This document shows positions 1 through 5,809 of a DNA stretch of 5,809 nucleotides, piece after piece (positions within the stretch are counted from its first letter, which is position 1; each line of letters opens with the position of its first letter). The stretch comes from Flavobacteriales bacterium (lineage in GTDB: Bacteria; Bacteroidota; Bacteroidia; Flavobacteriales; BACL11), in contig PBQB01000099.1 of assembly GCA_002724895.1 (NCBI GenBank), positions 1-5,809 on the forward strand, given 5' to 3'. Under the pieces are notes generated by a model, which was not told the DNA's origin, searched no databases, and was given only the letters and a program-made list of their open reading frames with translations. Position numbers and translations under genes: made by a program.

Positions 1-256
1 TATGAGTGCCATCTTCATAACATAACTCAGAAAATTTATCATTAATTACTTCTACTACATCTCCAATATTTAAATGCTTTTTAAAACTACCACAAATACC
101 GACATTAATTACTAAATCGTATTTTTCACAAGTAAGTTTCCTTGTTAGATTTAAAATAGTATTTGGTATACCAATACCCAATATAAAAGTTTCTATATCT
201 CTATTTTTATGAAACTCTATCTCTTTTTTTGTGGAAGCAACTAATAAAACTTTCAT
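1..256 (-). CDS. mqnB: Futalosine hydrolase (MqnB), N-terminal part, cut by the window edge
   Basis: Only the first 85 residues are present; the gene continues beyond base 1. The reverse strand reads from ATG at 256 without a stop. The protein opens MKVLLVASTKKEIEF, the first beta strand of the nucleoside phosphorylase/MTA-SAH nucleosidase fold. It continues with YDLVINVGICGSF (about residues 46-58), the glycine-rich family motif, and IGDVVEV (64-70). The FSELCYEDG stretch (75-83) resembles the F-AELGAEDG segment typical of Bacteroidota futalosine hydrolases and argues against MTA/SAH nucleosidase. Known role: it cleaves futalosine to dehypoxanthine futalosine and hypoxanthine in the futalosine route to menaquinone, in the cytoplasm. 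The region between the first two strands looks shorter than in the homologues I recall. It is divergent from folE, 64 bases apart, and a TAnnTTTG box lies just 5 bases upstream of the ATG. The alternative is another purine nucleosidase of the same fold. Confidence 0.85.
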   Translation of the reverse strand, partial: MKVLLVASTKKEIEFHKNRDIETFILGIGIPNTILNLTRKLTCEKYDLVINVGICGSFKKHLNIGDVVEVINDKFSELCYEDGTH

Positions 257-261
257 ATATG

Positions 262-269
262 CAAAGTTA
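262..269 (-). promoter_or_regulatory. Probable -7 promoter box for mqnB
   Basis: The minus strand reads TAACTTTG, a perfect match to the Bacteroidota sigma-A -7 consensus TAnnTTTG. It ends 5 bases before the mqnB ATG, so the transcript would be leaderless or nearly so. A clear -33 TTTG partner is not seen; the T-rich stretch around 284-288 on this strand is only a weak candidate. No start site has been mapped, so this is a motif inference. Confidence 0.5.
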
Positions 270-274
270 TTAAA

Positions 275-292
275 AGCTTTTTGAGAAAAGCT
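275..292. repeat. Perfect 7-bp inverted repeat between the divergent promoters
   Basis: AGCTTTT (275-281) and AAAAGCT (286-292) are exact reverse complements separated by TGAG. The dyad lies between the minus-strand -7 box (262-269) and the plus-strand -7 box (295-302), where a repressor or activator would touch the upstream elements of both promoters. It could be an operator for a dimeric regulator, or a chance A/T-rich palindrome. It is not followed by a T run, so it is not a terminator. Confidence 0.35.
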
Positions 293-294
293 AT

Positions 295-302
295 TATATT
301 TG
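295..302 (+). promoter_or_regulatory. Probable -7 promoter box for folE-fabD
   Basis: TATATTTG is a perfect match to the Bacteroidota -7 consensus TAnnTTTG. It lies 18 bases upstream of the folE ATG at 321, giving an expected 5' leader of roughly 12-15 bases. The upstream TTTG at 280-283 is only 11 bases away, shorter than the usual spacing to a -33 element, so the -33 is uncertain. The box overlaps the TTG at 300, which argues against that TTG being the translation start. Confidence 0.55.
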
Positions 303-320
303 TATTCATATTTGAAAGAA

Positions 321-893
321 ATGAATTCAGAAACGACATATAATAAAAAACTAGCAAAAAATATTGAAAATGTTTTAAAAGAAATTGGAGAAAATCCTCA
401 AAGAGAAGGTCTTTTAAAAACACCTGAAAGAGTATCAAAATCTATGGATTTTTTAACCAAAGGTTATAATCAAAATCCTAAACAAATTATTAGGTCCGCC
501 ATTTTTAAAGAAAATTGTAGTCAAATGGTAATAGTAAAAGATATTGAAGTATATTCTTTATGCGAACATCATATGCTTCCGTTCTTTGGTAAAGCACACA
601 TTGCTTATATACCAAATGGTTATATAGTTGGATTAAGTAAAATACCAAGAATAGTAGATGTTTTTTCTAGAAGATTACAAGTACAAGAAAGATTGACAGA
701 TGAAATAAAAGATTGTCTACAAACTACGCTTAATCCCAAGGGAGTTGCAATAACAATAGAAGCACAACATCTTTGCATGCAGATGAGAGGTGTCCAAAAA
801 CAACATTCTATAACAACTACATCAGCATTTTCAGGTATTTTTTTGTCAGATGAAAAAACTAGAGCTGAATTTATAAACTTAATCAATAAATAA
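321..893 (+). CDS. folE: GTP cyclohydrolase I (FolE)
   Basis: This 190-residue cytosolic enzyme converts GTP to 7,8-dihydroneopterin triphosphate, the first step of tetrahydrofolate synthesis and a source of other pterins and deazapurines. The zinc ligands of the family are visible: Cys81 and His84 in [10 protein letters not shown], and Cys152 in QHLCMQMRG. His83 and His150 match the conserved active-site histidines. The [10 protein letters not shown] stretch (29-38) and [24 protein letters not shown] (103-126) are also canonical. Thus it is the zinc type I enzyme, not the FolE2 type. The frame is open upstream to a TTG at 300, but that codon sits inside the likely -7 box, so I chose ATG 321. 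No Shine-Dalgarno sequence is seen, only the A-rich GAAAGAA usual for this phylum. The fabD ATG follows the stop after 2 bases, suggesting one transcript. Confidence 0.97.
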   Translation: MNSETTYNKKLAKNIENVLKEIGENPQREGLLKTPERVSKSMDFLTKGYNQNPKQIIRSAIFKENCSQMVIVKDIEVYSLCEHHMLPFFGKAHIAYIPNGYIVGLSKIPRIVDVFSRRLQVQERLTDEIKDCLQTTLNPKGVAITIEAQHLCMQMRGVQKQHSITTTSAFSGIFLSDEKTRAEFINLINK

Positions 894-895
894 TA

Positions 896-1777
896 ATGAA
901 CATATATGTTTTCCCTGGTCAAGGAGCCCAATTTCCTGGAATGGGATTAGATCTATACAAAAATTCCAAAATATCTAAATCCCTATTTGAAAAAGGAAAT
1001 GAAATTCTTGGATTTTCAATAACAGACATTATGTTTGGTAATGATGCAGAGGCTTTAAAACAAACTAAAGTTACTCAACCTGCAATTTTTATGCATTCAG
1101 TAATTTTAGCAAAGGCTCTACAAAAAAAATTCAAACCTGATTTTGTTGCAGGACATTCACTAGGAGAATTCTCAGCACTTGTAGCTGCAGATTATTTATC
1201 ATATGAAGATGGATTAAGTTTAGTTTATAAACGTGCAATAGCAATGCAAAAAGCGTGCGAACAAGAACCATCCACCATGGCAGCAATTTTAGGATTAGAT
1301 GATAAAATTGTTGAAGATATTTGTGATGAAGTTTCTGAAATAGTAGTCCCTGCTAATTATAATTGCCCAGGACAATTAGTAATATCTGGCTCTAAAAAAG
1401 GGATTGATTTGGCTTGTGAAAAATTGTTAAAAGCAGGAGCAAAAAGAGCTTTAAAGCTTACAGTTGGAGGAGCATTTCACTCACCATTAATGGAACCGGC
1501 AAAACAACAATTAGAAGAAGCCATTTTAACAACAAAATTTAATCAAGGGATTTGCCCTATTTTTCAAAATACTACTGCATTACCTACAAAAAATATTAAT
1601 GAAATTAAAGTAAATCTAATTCAACAGCTTACTGCATCGGTTAAGTGGACTCAAACAATGCAAAACATGATTAAAAAAAATATAGATAGCGTCACAGAAG
1701 TAGGACCTGGAAAAGTGTTACAAGGTCTTTTTAAAAAAGTAGATCGTCAAATCAACACTTTTAGCGCGCACTTATAA
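896..1777 (+). CDS. fabD: Malonyl-CoA:ACP transacylase (FabD)
   Basis: This 293-residue cytosolic enzyme moves malonyl from CoA to acyl carrier protein, supplying the extender unit for type II fatty acid synthesis. Diagnostic features are the N-terminal FPGQGAQFPGMG (6-17), the nucleophile motif GHSLGE with Ser88, and Arg113 in YKRAIAMQ at the position that binds the malonyl carboxylate. His195 in GAFHSPLM is the catalytic histidine, and VGPGKVLQGL near the end is typical. The length is normal for a single-domain FabD, so it is not part of a polyketide synthase. It lies 2 bases after folE and was probably transcribed with it; no separate promoter was recognised. Its last 6 bases overlap the end of the convergent phosphatase gene, so any terminator must lie within that gene. 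An A8 run occurs near 1673-1680 in frame. Confidence 0.97.
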   Translation: MNIYVFPGQGAQFPGMGLDLYKNSKISKSLFEKGNEILGFSITDIMFGNDAEALKQTKVTQPAIFMHSVILAKALQKKFKPDFVAGHSLGEFSALVAADYLSYEDGLSLVYKRAIAMQKACEQEPSTMAAILGLDDKIVEDICDEVSEIVVPANYNCPGQLVISGSKKGIDLACEKLLKAGAKRALKLTVGGAFHSPLMEPAKQQLEEAILTTKFNQGICPIFQNTTALPTKNINEIKVNLIQQLTASVKWTQTMQNMIKKNIDSVTEVGPGKVLQGLFKKVDRQINTFSAHL

Positions 1778-2500
1778 AGATTTATTCAATAAATTATTCT
1801 CTTTAATTAACAAATGCCACAACTCTTGTGTATGACACTTATAATACAATTCTACATGATTGATGTTATGACAATCACTTCCAACAAATTTTACTAATTT
1901 CATTTGGATTAGTTTCTCTGTTTTTTTAAAAATACTTTTAGAGTAATAACTAATTAATGAAAGTAAATTAATCTGTAAATAAACTCCTCTATTTACTAAA
2001 TCAACATAATCATCTATCATAAAATATGAATATCTTTCAGGATGTGCTAAAACAACTTTATATCCTTCTAGCTGTAACTTAAAAATTACATCATATAAAT
2101 TTTTGGGAGATTCAATAAAAGATAACTCTACTAAAATATAATTATCTCCAAAAACTAAAAATTTTTCTTTTCCGATTTTCTGTTCAAACTCATAATCAAT
2201 GTAATATTCAGCGGCAACAGATATTTCGATTGGTATTTTTTGTTTATTCAGTTCTAATTTAACTTTTTCTAGCCCAGCTAAAATTTTTTCAGATGAATTC
2301 TGATAAAAATCGCTCATGACATGAGGAGTTGTAATTAACTTTTTATATCCTAAACTTTGTAACTTTTTAATAAGTAAAATAGAAGTTTCAAGATCAGGAG
2401 ACCCATCATCAATTGAGGGTATTAAATGTGAATGTATATCTGTACCGATGATTGAAAAATCAATAGGTAAATATTTTTTACTACTAAACCAATTTAACAT
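1772..2500 (-). CDS. PHP-type protein-tyrosine phosphatase of the CpsB/YwqE family
   Basis: This 242-residue protein belongs to the metal-dependent PHP phosphatases that, in characterised relatives, dephosphorylate bacterial tyrosine kinases controlling capsule or exopolysaccharide export. The metal-binding pattern is complete: TDIHSHLIP (His23, His25), IDDG (31-33), TTPHV (His60), AAEYY (Glu98), AHPERY (His153) and GSDCH (Asp209, His211). The opening MLNWFSSKKYL followed by the HSHLIPSIDDG block is like flavobacterial members as I remember them. There is no signal peptide, so it should act in the cytoplasm. Its ATG overlaps the rfbB stop by 7 bases, which implies translational coupling and a joint role in surface polysaccharide. 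Its matching kinase is not in the window; the substrate is inferred from family and context. A different PHP phosphoesterase activity, such as on small phosphate esters, is less likely. Confidence 0.9.
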   Translation of the reverse strand: MLNWFSSKKYLPIDFSIIGTDIHSHLIPSIDDGSPDLETSILLIKKLQSLGYKKLITTPHVMSDFYQNSSEKILAGLEKVKLELNKQKIPIEISVAAEYYIDYEFEQKIGKEKFLVFGDNYILVELSFIESPKNLYDVIFKLQLEGYKVVLAHPERYSYFMIDDYVDLVNRGVYLQINLLSLISYYSKSIFKKTEKLIQMKLVKFVGSDCHNINHVELYYKCHTQELWHLLIKENNLLNKSL

Positions 2501-3549
2501 TTACCATACTGTTTCAAATAATAATCTTTATAGTCTCCAGTTGTTATATTTCTAAGCCATTCTTGATTTTCTAAATACCAATCAATTGTTTTAACTAAAC
2601 CTTCTTCAAACTGTAATGATGGCTCCCAACCTAACTCGCTTTTAATCTTATTTGCATCAATAGCATATCTCTTATCATGACCTGGTCTATCTTTAACATA
2701 ACTAATTAACTTCACAGATGTTCCTTTTTTTCTTCCTAATGCGACATCCATTTTTTCACATAGTAAGTTAATTAAATCAATATTTTTCCATTCATTGAAT
2801 CCTCCTATATTATAAGTTTCATAAATTTTACCTTCATGAAAAATTTTATCAATAGCTCTAACATGATCTACAACATATAACCAATCTCTTGTAAACTTTC
2901 CATCTCCATATACAGGAAGTGATTTATTATTTTTAATATTATTAATAAATAAGGGAAGTAACTTTTCAGGAAATTGATTAGGGCCATAGTTATTAGAACA
3001 ATTAGAAACAATATACGGAATACCATATGTATTACCATATGCTCTAACAAAATGATCTGAACTTGCTTTTGAAGATGAATATGGAGATTGTGGATCGTAC
3101 GGAGTAGTTTCATGAAAAAACCCAGTTTCTCCTAAACTACCATAAACTTCATCAGTTGAGACATGATAAAACATTTTATTTTTAAAATCTTCTTCCCATA
3201 TTTTACGTGATGCATTTAATAAATTTACAGTTCCTATAATATTTGTCATAATAAATTGCATAGGATTTTCTATAGATCTATCAACATGACTTTCAGCAGC
3301 TAAATGAATTATTCCATCAAACTTATATTTAACAAACAAGTTTAAAATATACTTTTCATTAGTGATATCTCCTTTTTCAAAAATATAATTTGGTTTTCCT
3401 TCAATATCCTTTAAATTTTCTAAATTACCTGCGTATGTTAACTTATCTAAGTTTACTATAGTATAATGTGGATATTTGTTTACAAACAATCTAACTAAAT
3501 GAGAGCCTATAAAGCCAGCTCCTCCTGTAATTAATATTTTTTTGTTCAT
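2494..3549 (-). CDS. rfbB: dTDP-glucose 4,6-dehydratase (RmlB/RfbB)
   Basis: This 351-residue NAD-dependent enzyme converts dTDP-glucose to dTDP-4-keto-6-deoxyglucose, the branch point to dTDP-rhamnose and other deoxysugars of O-antigen and capsule. It is an extended short-chain dehydrogenase: GGAGFIGSH (9-17) binds NAD, HLAAESHVDRS (82-92) is the family signature, and STDEVYG gives Thr132, Asp133 and Glu134. PYSSSKAS carries Tyr157 and Lys161 of the YxxxK pair. The Asp-Glu pair distinguishes dehydratases from UDP-galactose epimerases. The frame extends to a TTG at 3558, but ATG 3549 gives the standard MNKKILITGG start. It heads a minus-strand operon with the PHP phosphatase. The genes rmlA, rmlC and rmlD, needed for dTDP-rhamnose, are absent here, so the final sugar cannot be named. 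Confidence 0.97.
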   Translation of the reverse strand: MNKKILITGGAGFIGSHLVRLFVNKYPHYTIVNLDKLTYAGNLENLKDIEGKPNYIFEKGDITNEKYILNLFVKYKFDGIIHLAAESHVDRSIENPMQFIMTNIIGTVNLLNASRKIWEEDFKNKMFYHVSTDEVYGSLGETGFFHETTPYDPQSPYSSSKASSDHFVRAYGNTYGIPYIVSNCSNNYGPNQFPEKLLPLFINNIKNNKSLPVYGDGKFTRDWLYVVDHVRAIDKIFHEGKIYETYNIGGFNEWKNIDLINLLCEKMDVALGRKKGTSVKLISYVKDRPGHDKRYAIDANKIKSELGWEPSLQFEEGLVKTIDWYLENQEWLRNITTGDYKDYYLKQYGKC

Positions 3550-3576
3550 ATCTAACAATTTATAAATATTAAATGG

Positions 3577-3584
3577 TAAATATA
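3577..3584 (-). promoter_or_regulatory. Possible -7 promoter box for rfbB operon
   Basis: The minus strand reads TATATTTA, one mismatch from the Bacteroidota TAnnTTTG box, 27 bases upstream of the rfbB ATG at 3549. A TTG lies upstream at shorter than usual spacing. In such an A/T-rich spacer a near match can arise by chance, so the support is weak. The divergent gene on the plus strand shows only a poor candidate (TATCTTAG at 3630-3637). Confidence 0.25.
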
Positions 3585-3645
3585 ATCAATTATTATTCAA
3601 TGTATATCACTTATTAATTACACATAATGTATCTTAGCAGTAAAA

Positions 3646-4377
3646 ATGAGGTATATATTTATCATATTAATTTTATTAATAGATATAGATGCTTTTTCTC
3701 AAAAAATTAAGCAGCATGGCTTCAGTATAAATTATAATTATCAGATTCCTGTTGGTGATTTATCAGAAAGATTTGGTACCAGCTCTTCAGTTGGTATATT
3801 ATATTTTTTTCAACAAGAAAATAATATATTTTATTCATTAGAATATGAATATATCTTTGGCAAAAACATTAAAGAAGATAATATTTTAAGCAATATAGAA
3901 ACTAGTTCAAATAGTATTATAAGTAGTGATGGCTACTATGCTAATATTAATTTGATGCAAAGAGGTTTTGCTTCTCATTTGCTCATGGGATACGCTATTC
4001 ATTTTAATGACAATAATCTTAGTGGAATTTATTTATCATCTGGATTAGGCTATTTGCAACATAAAATTTTTATTGAAACTAAGAATCAAGATATTCCTCA
4101 ACTTAATGAAAATTACAAAATAGGTTATGATAAACAAAGAAGCGGTGTAAGTGCGAAAATTATTACTGAGTACAAATATTACAGCAAAAAAGGAAGACTC
4201 CAATTTACAAGTGGTATATCATACATATTAGCAAGTACAAAAAATGATAGAATGTATTTTTTTAATGATAGAGAATTTAGCTCAGACAAAAAATATAAAG
4301 ATAATATTCTATCATTTCATTTTGGAATGATTGTCCCTATTAACCGATCTAATAAAGAAAAATTCCATTACTACTAA
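3646..4377 (+). CDS. Secreted, probable outer-membrane beta-barrel protein of unknown function
   Basis: I do not recognise a named family. The 243-residue protein starts with a short charged end and a hydrophobic core ending in AFSQ (residues 1-19), a typical Bacteroidota Sec signal peptide probably cut near Ser18/Gln19. It has no lipobox cysteine, so it is not a lipoprotein. The mature part is rich in Tyr, Phe, Ile, Ser and Gly, with stretches of alternating hydrophobic and polar residues such as FYSLEYEYIFG, SGIYLSSGLGYLQ, VSAKIITEYKYYS, LQFTSGISYILA and ILSFHFGMIVPI. These look like amphipathic strands of a small outer-membrane barrel of perhaps 8-10 strands; that is inference, with no structure prediction made. 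Polar segments such as residues 75-90 could be loops. The stop overlaps the kdtA start by one base (TAATG), so the two are likely co-translated, suggesting a lipopolysaccharide or envelope role. The exact role is unknown. Confidence 0.75.
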   Translation: MRYIFIILILLIDIDAFSQKIKQHGFSINYNYQIPVGDLSERFGTSSSVGILYFFQQENNIFYSLEYEYIFGKNIKEDNILSNIETSSNSIISSDGYYANINLMQRGFASHLLMGYAIHFNDNNLSGIYLSSGLGYLQHKIFIETKNQDIPQLNENYKIGYDKQRSGVSAKIITEYKYYSKKGRLQFTSGISYILASTKNDRMYFFNDREFSSDKKYKDNILSFHFGMIVPINRSNKEKFHYY

Positions 4378-5564
4378 TGAACATTAAACTATATAATATA
4401 GGTATTCATTTTATTTATTTTTTTTTGAAAATATTATATCCACTAAATAAAAAAATTAAATTTTTAGTTTTAGAACAAAAAAATCTTTTAAAAAAGATCA
4501 AATCCTCAACTAAAAATAAAAAAAATATTGTGTGGTTTCACTGCTCATCACTTGGGGAATTTGAACAAGGGTTGCCAATTATTGAAGCCTATGAAAAAAA
4601 ATATACCAAGCATAATATACTCGTAACATTTTTCTCTTCATCCGGAATTAATAATTATAAAAAGAGAAAAAATAATTATATAGTTCACTATCTTCCTTTT
4701 GACACTAAAAGAAATGCACAAAATTTTTTAAAAATAGTTAACCCTATTAAATGTATTTTTATTAAAAATGAATTTTGGTTTAATTATATGAACGAAATTA
4801 AAAAAAGAAAGATTCCATTTTATAGCGTTTCAACAATCTTTAGAAAAGATCAATTCATCATAAAAAACAAATGGTGCATTAAACAACTATCAAAAATAAC
4901 ACATTTCTTTGTTCAAAATCAAGAGTCTGCTTTAATACTAAATCAAATAGGAATTAAACAATATTCCGTTTTTGGAGATTCAAGATTTGATAGAGTAAAT
5001 AATTTAGTACAAAATTGTTATGATATGCCGCTTTTAAATTTATTTTCTAGAAAAAAAAAGACTATAATCGTTGGTAGCTCATGGAAAGAAGATGAGGTTT
5101 TATTAGTTGATTTTATTAAAAAATATAAAGAGTATAATTACATAATAGCTCCTCACGAGTTAAATAATCTAACCGAACTATGTAATAAAACATCAGGAAT
5201 TGTGTATTCAAAAGTAGATAAAGAAAATATTAAAGATTATAATGTAATTATTATTGATAAAATTGGATACTTGTCTAATATATATCAATATGGAGATATT
5301 GCATATATAGGCGGTGGATTTGGAAAAGGAATACACAATATTTTAGAACCAATTGCTTTTAATTTACCTGTTGTATTTGGTCCAAATTATTCAAAATCTA
5401 ATGAAGCTAAAGAGCTTATAAAAATTAGATGTGCCTTTACTATCAACTCATTTTCAAGTTTAAAAGATGTCATTCTATCTATTAAAAAAAATGACAATAA
5501 AATAACACAAAAGTATATACAAGAAAAAAGCGGTGCAAGTCAAAAAATAATAGCTCATATATAG
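4377..5564 (+). CDS. kdtA: 3-deoxy-D-manno-octulosonic acid transferase (KdtA/WaaA)
   Basis: This 395-residue glycosyltransferase moves Kdo from CMP-Kdo to the lipid A precursor at the inner face of the cytoplasmic membrane, which shows the cell makes lipopolysaccharide. Residues 8-23 form one hydrophobic anchor segment. The N-terminal domain has WFHCSSLGEFEQG (53-65), where Glu61 aligns with the catalytic glutamate of the family. LVTFFSSSGINNYKKR, VHYLPFDTK, KNEFWFNY and FGDSRFDRV follow in the usual order. The C-terminal domain has GSSWKEDE, IIAPHE and GGGFGKGIHNILEP (312-325), with His320, Asn321 and Glu324 as the likely CMP-Kdo site, then VVFGPNY. Length is close to, perhaps slightly below, the usual 400-430. 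The start overlaps the preceding stop by one base. In-frame T9 (4418-4426) and A9 (5051-5059) runs are present. How many Kdo residues it adds cannot be told. Confidence 0.94.
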   Translation: MNIKLYNIGIHFIYFFLKILYPLNKKIKFLVLEQKNLLKKIKSSTKNKKNIVWFHCSSLGEFEQGLPIIEAYEKKYTKHNILVTFFSSSGINNYKKRKNNYIVHYLPFDTKRNAQNFLKIVNPIKCIFIKNEFWFNYMNEIKKRKIPFYSVSTIFRKDQFIIKNKWCIKQLSKITHFFVQNQESALILNQIGIKQYSVFGDSRFDRVNNLVQNCYDMPLLNLFSRKKKTIIVGSSWKEDEVLLVDFIKKYKEYNYIIAPHELNNLTELCNKTSGIVYSKVDKENIKDYNVIIIDKIGYLSNIYQYGDIAYIGGGFGKGIHNILEPIAFNLPVVFGPNYSKSNEAKELIKIRCAFTINSFSSLKDVILSIKKNDNKITQKYIQEKSGASQKIIAHI

Positions 5565-5662
5565 AAACCCACATTATATATCCAAACAAAATTCTATTCA
5601 AATGTAGATGTTTTAACTAAAAATAAGTTTTGATTGTATACATTAAAATATCACTTTGTTAG

Positions 5663-5708
5663 AGAAAAAAAATAAAAACGGGAAACAATCTTTCGAAAGT
5701 CTCCCGTT
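5663..5708 (-). terminator. Intrinsic terminator of tRNA-Leu
   Basis: On the minus strand a 7-base stem AACGGGA (5708-5702) pairs with TCCCGTT (5683-5677). The loop region contains the palindrome CTTTCGAAAG (5699-5690), and the T-rich tract TTTTTATTTTTTTT follows. The stem begins 3 bases after the tRNA 3' end, so it ends the tRNA transcript. On the plus strand the hairpin is not followed by a T run, so it is not expected to end kdtA transcription efficiently. Confidence 0.88.
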
Positions 5709-5711
5709 CTG

Positions 5712-5796
5712 TACCCGGGACGGGACTTGAACCCGTACGGACATAATGTCCATTGGATTTTAAGTCCAACGTGTCTACCAATTCCACCACCCGGGC
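5712..5796 (-). tRNA. trnL: tRNA-Leu (anticodon UAA)
   Basis: On the minus strand an 85-base class II cloverleaf is complete. The acceptor stem GCCCGGG pairs with CCCGGGT (first pair G-U), with discriminator A. The D arm contains TGGTAGAC. The anticodon stem TTGGA/TCCAA encloses loop CTTAAAA with anticodon TAA at 5762-5760, reading UUA and probably UUG. The long variable arm has stem GGAC/GTCC, and the T arm ACGGG/CCCGT has loop TTCAAGT. CCA is not encoded; CAG follows the discriminator, so CCA must be added by nucleotidyltransferase. UUA is the main leucine codon in an A/T-rich genome like this, so this is the major leucine tRNA. Only 13 bases upstream are in the window, so its promoter or a preceding tRNA cannot be judged. 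Confidence 0.97.
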
Positions 5797-5809
5797 AGAA
5801 ATTGAGCGA

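Noticed and set aside
300..320. TTG at 300 as an upstream start of folE, adding 7 residues
   Set aside because: The TTG is part of the TATATTTG promoter box at 295-302, so it would probably not be in the mRNA; ATG 321 gives a normal FolE N terminus.
253..438. Minus-strand open frame of 61 codons over the start of folE
   Set aside because: It lies across the divergent promoter region and antisense to folE, and its Phe/Leu-rich composition is what A/T-rich antisense gives.
620..931. Minus-strand open frame of 103 codons over the end of folE and start of fabD
   Set aside because: It is antisense to two well-conserved enzymes and resembles no protein I know.
2868..3113. Minus-strand open frame of 81 codons inside rfbB
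   Set aside because: It is a frame-shifted shadow of rfbB on the same strand, with low-complexity content.
3550..3558. TTG at 3558 as the start of rfbB, adding 3 residues
   Set aside because: ATG 3549 gives the standard RmlB start directly before the NAD-binding motif; nothing supports use of the TTG.
3630..3637. TATCTTAG as a promoter box for the outer-membrane protein gene
   Set aside because: It has one mismatch in the TTTG part, lies only 8 bases before the ATG, and has no -33 partner, so it is not distinguishable from background.
5615..5631. Possible terminator for kdtA: AACT/AGTT stem followed by four T
   Set aside because: The stem is only 4 A/T-rich pairs with a 7-base loop and a short T run, too weak to call. 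No convincing plus-strand terminator was found in 5565-5662.
5712..5796. tRNA-Leu as an integration site
   Set aside because: No integrase gene and no second copy of the tRNA 3' end occur in the window.

Overview
This AT-rich window looks like a core-genome segment of a low-GC Bacteroidota bacterium, most likely a flavobacterium. Four things point there: a futalosine-type menaquinone gene, perfect TAnnTTTG promoter boxes instead of Shine-Dalgarno signals, a PHP-type CpsB/YwqE phosphatase of flavobacterial style, and Kdo transferase and RmlB sequences that closely match flavobacterial family members as I remember them. No search was run, so genus and species cannot be given.

Layout: (1) Positions 1-256, minus strand, hold the N-terminal 85 residues of a futalosine hydrolase (mqnB) that runs off the left edge. 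(2) Positions 257-320 are a compact divergent promoter region with one -7 box on each strand and a perfect 7-bp inverted repeat between them. (3) Positions 321-1777, plus strand, hold folE (GTP cyclohydrolase I) and fabD (malonyl-CoA:ACP transacylase), 2 bases apart and probably one transcript. (4) Positions 1772-3549, minus strand, hold rfbB/rmlB (dTDP-glucose 4,6-dehydratase) followed, with a 7-base overlap, by a PHP-type protein-tyrosine phosphatase; the phosphatase ends tail-to-tail inside the last 6 bases of fabD. (5) Positions 3550-3645 are a second divergent spacer. (6) Positions 3646-5564, plus strand, hold an unassigned secreted, probably outer-membrane beta-barrel protein and, with a 1-base overlap, kdtA/waaA (Kdo transferase). 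(7) Positions 5663-5796, minus strand, hold tRNA-Leu(UAA) and its intrinsic terminator.

The right two thirds is about the cell envelope. RmlB makes a dTDP-sugar intermediate for surface polysaccharide. The PHP phosphatase probably resets a tyrosine kinase that controls polysaccharide export. KdtA puts Kdo on lipid A, and its coupled partner is probably an outer-membrane protein. The left third is cofactor and lipid metabolism: menaquinone, pterin/folate and fatty acid initiation.

I see no mobile element, CRISPR array, defence system or other clearly new system. The least explained gene is the putative outer-membrane protein translationally coupled to kdtA. Two starts were moved from upstream TTG codons to internal ATG codons (folE to 321, rfbB to 3549). 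No gene-free stretch exceeds 300 bases.
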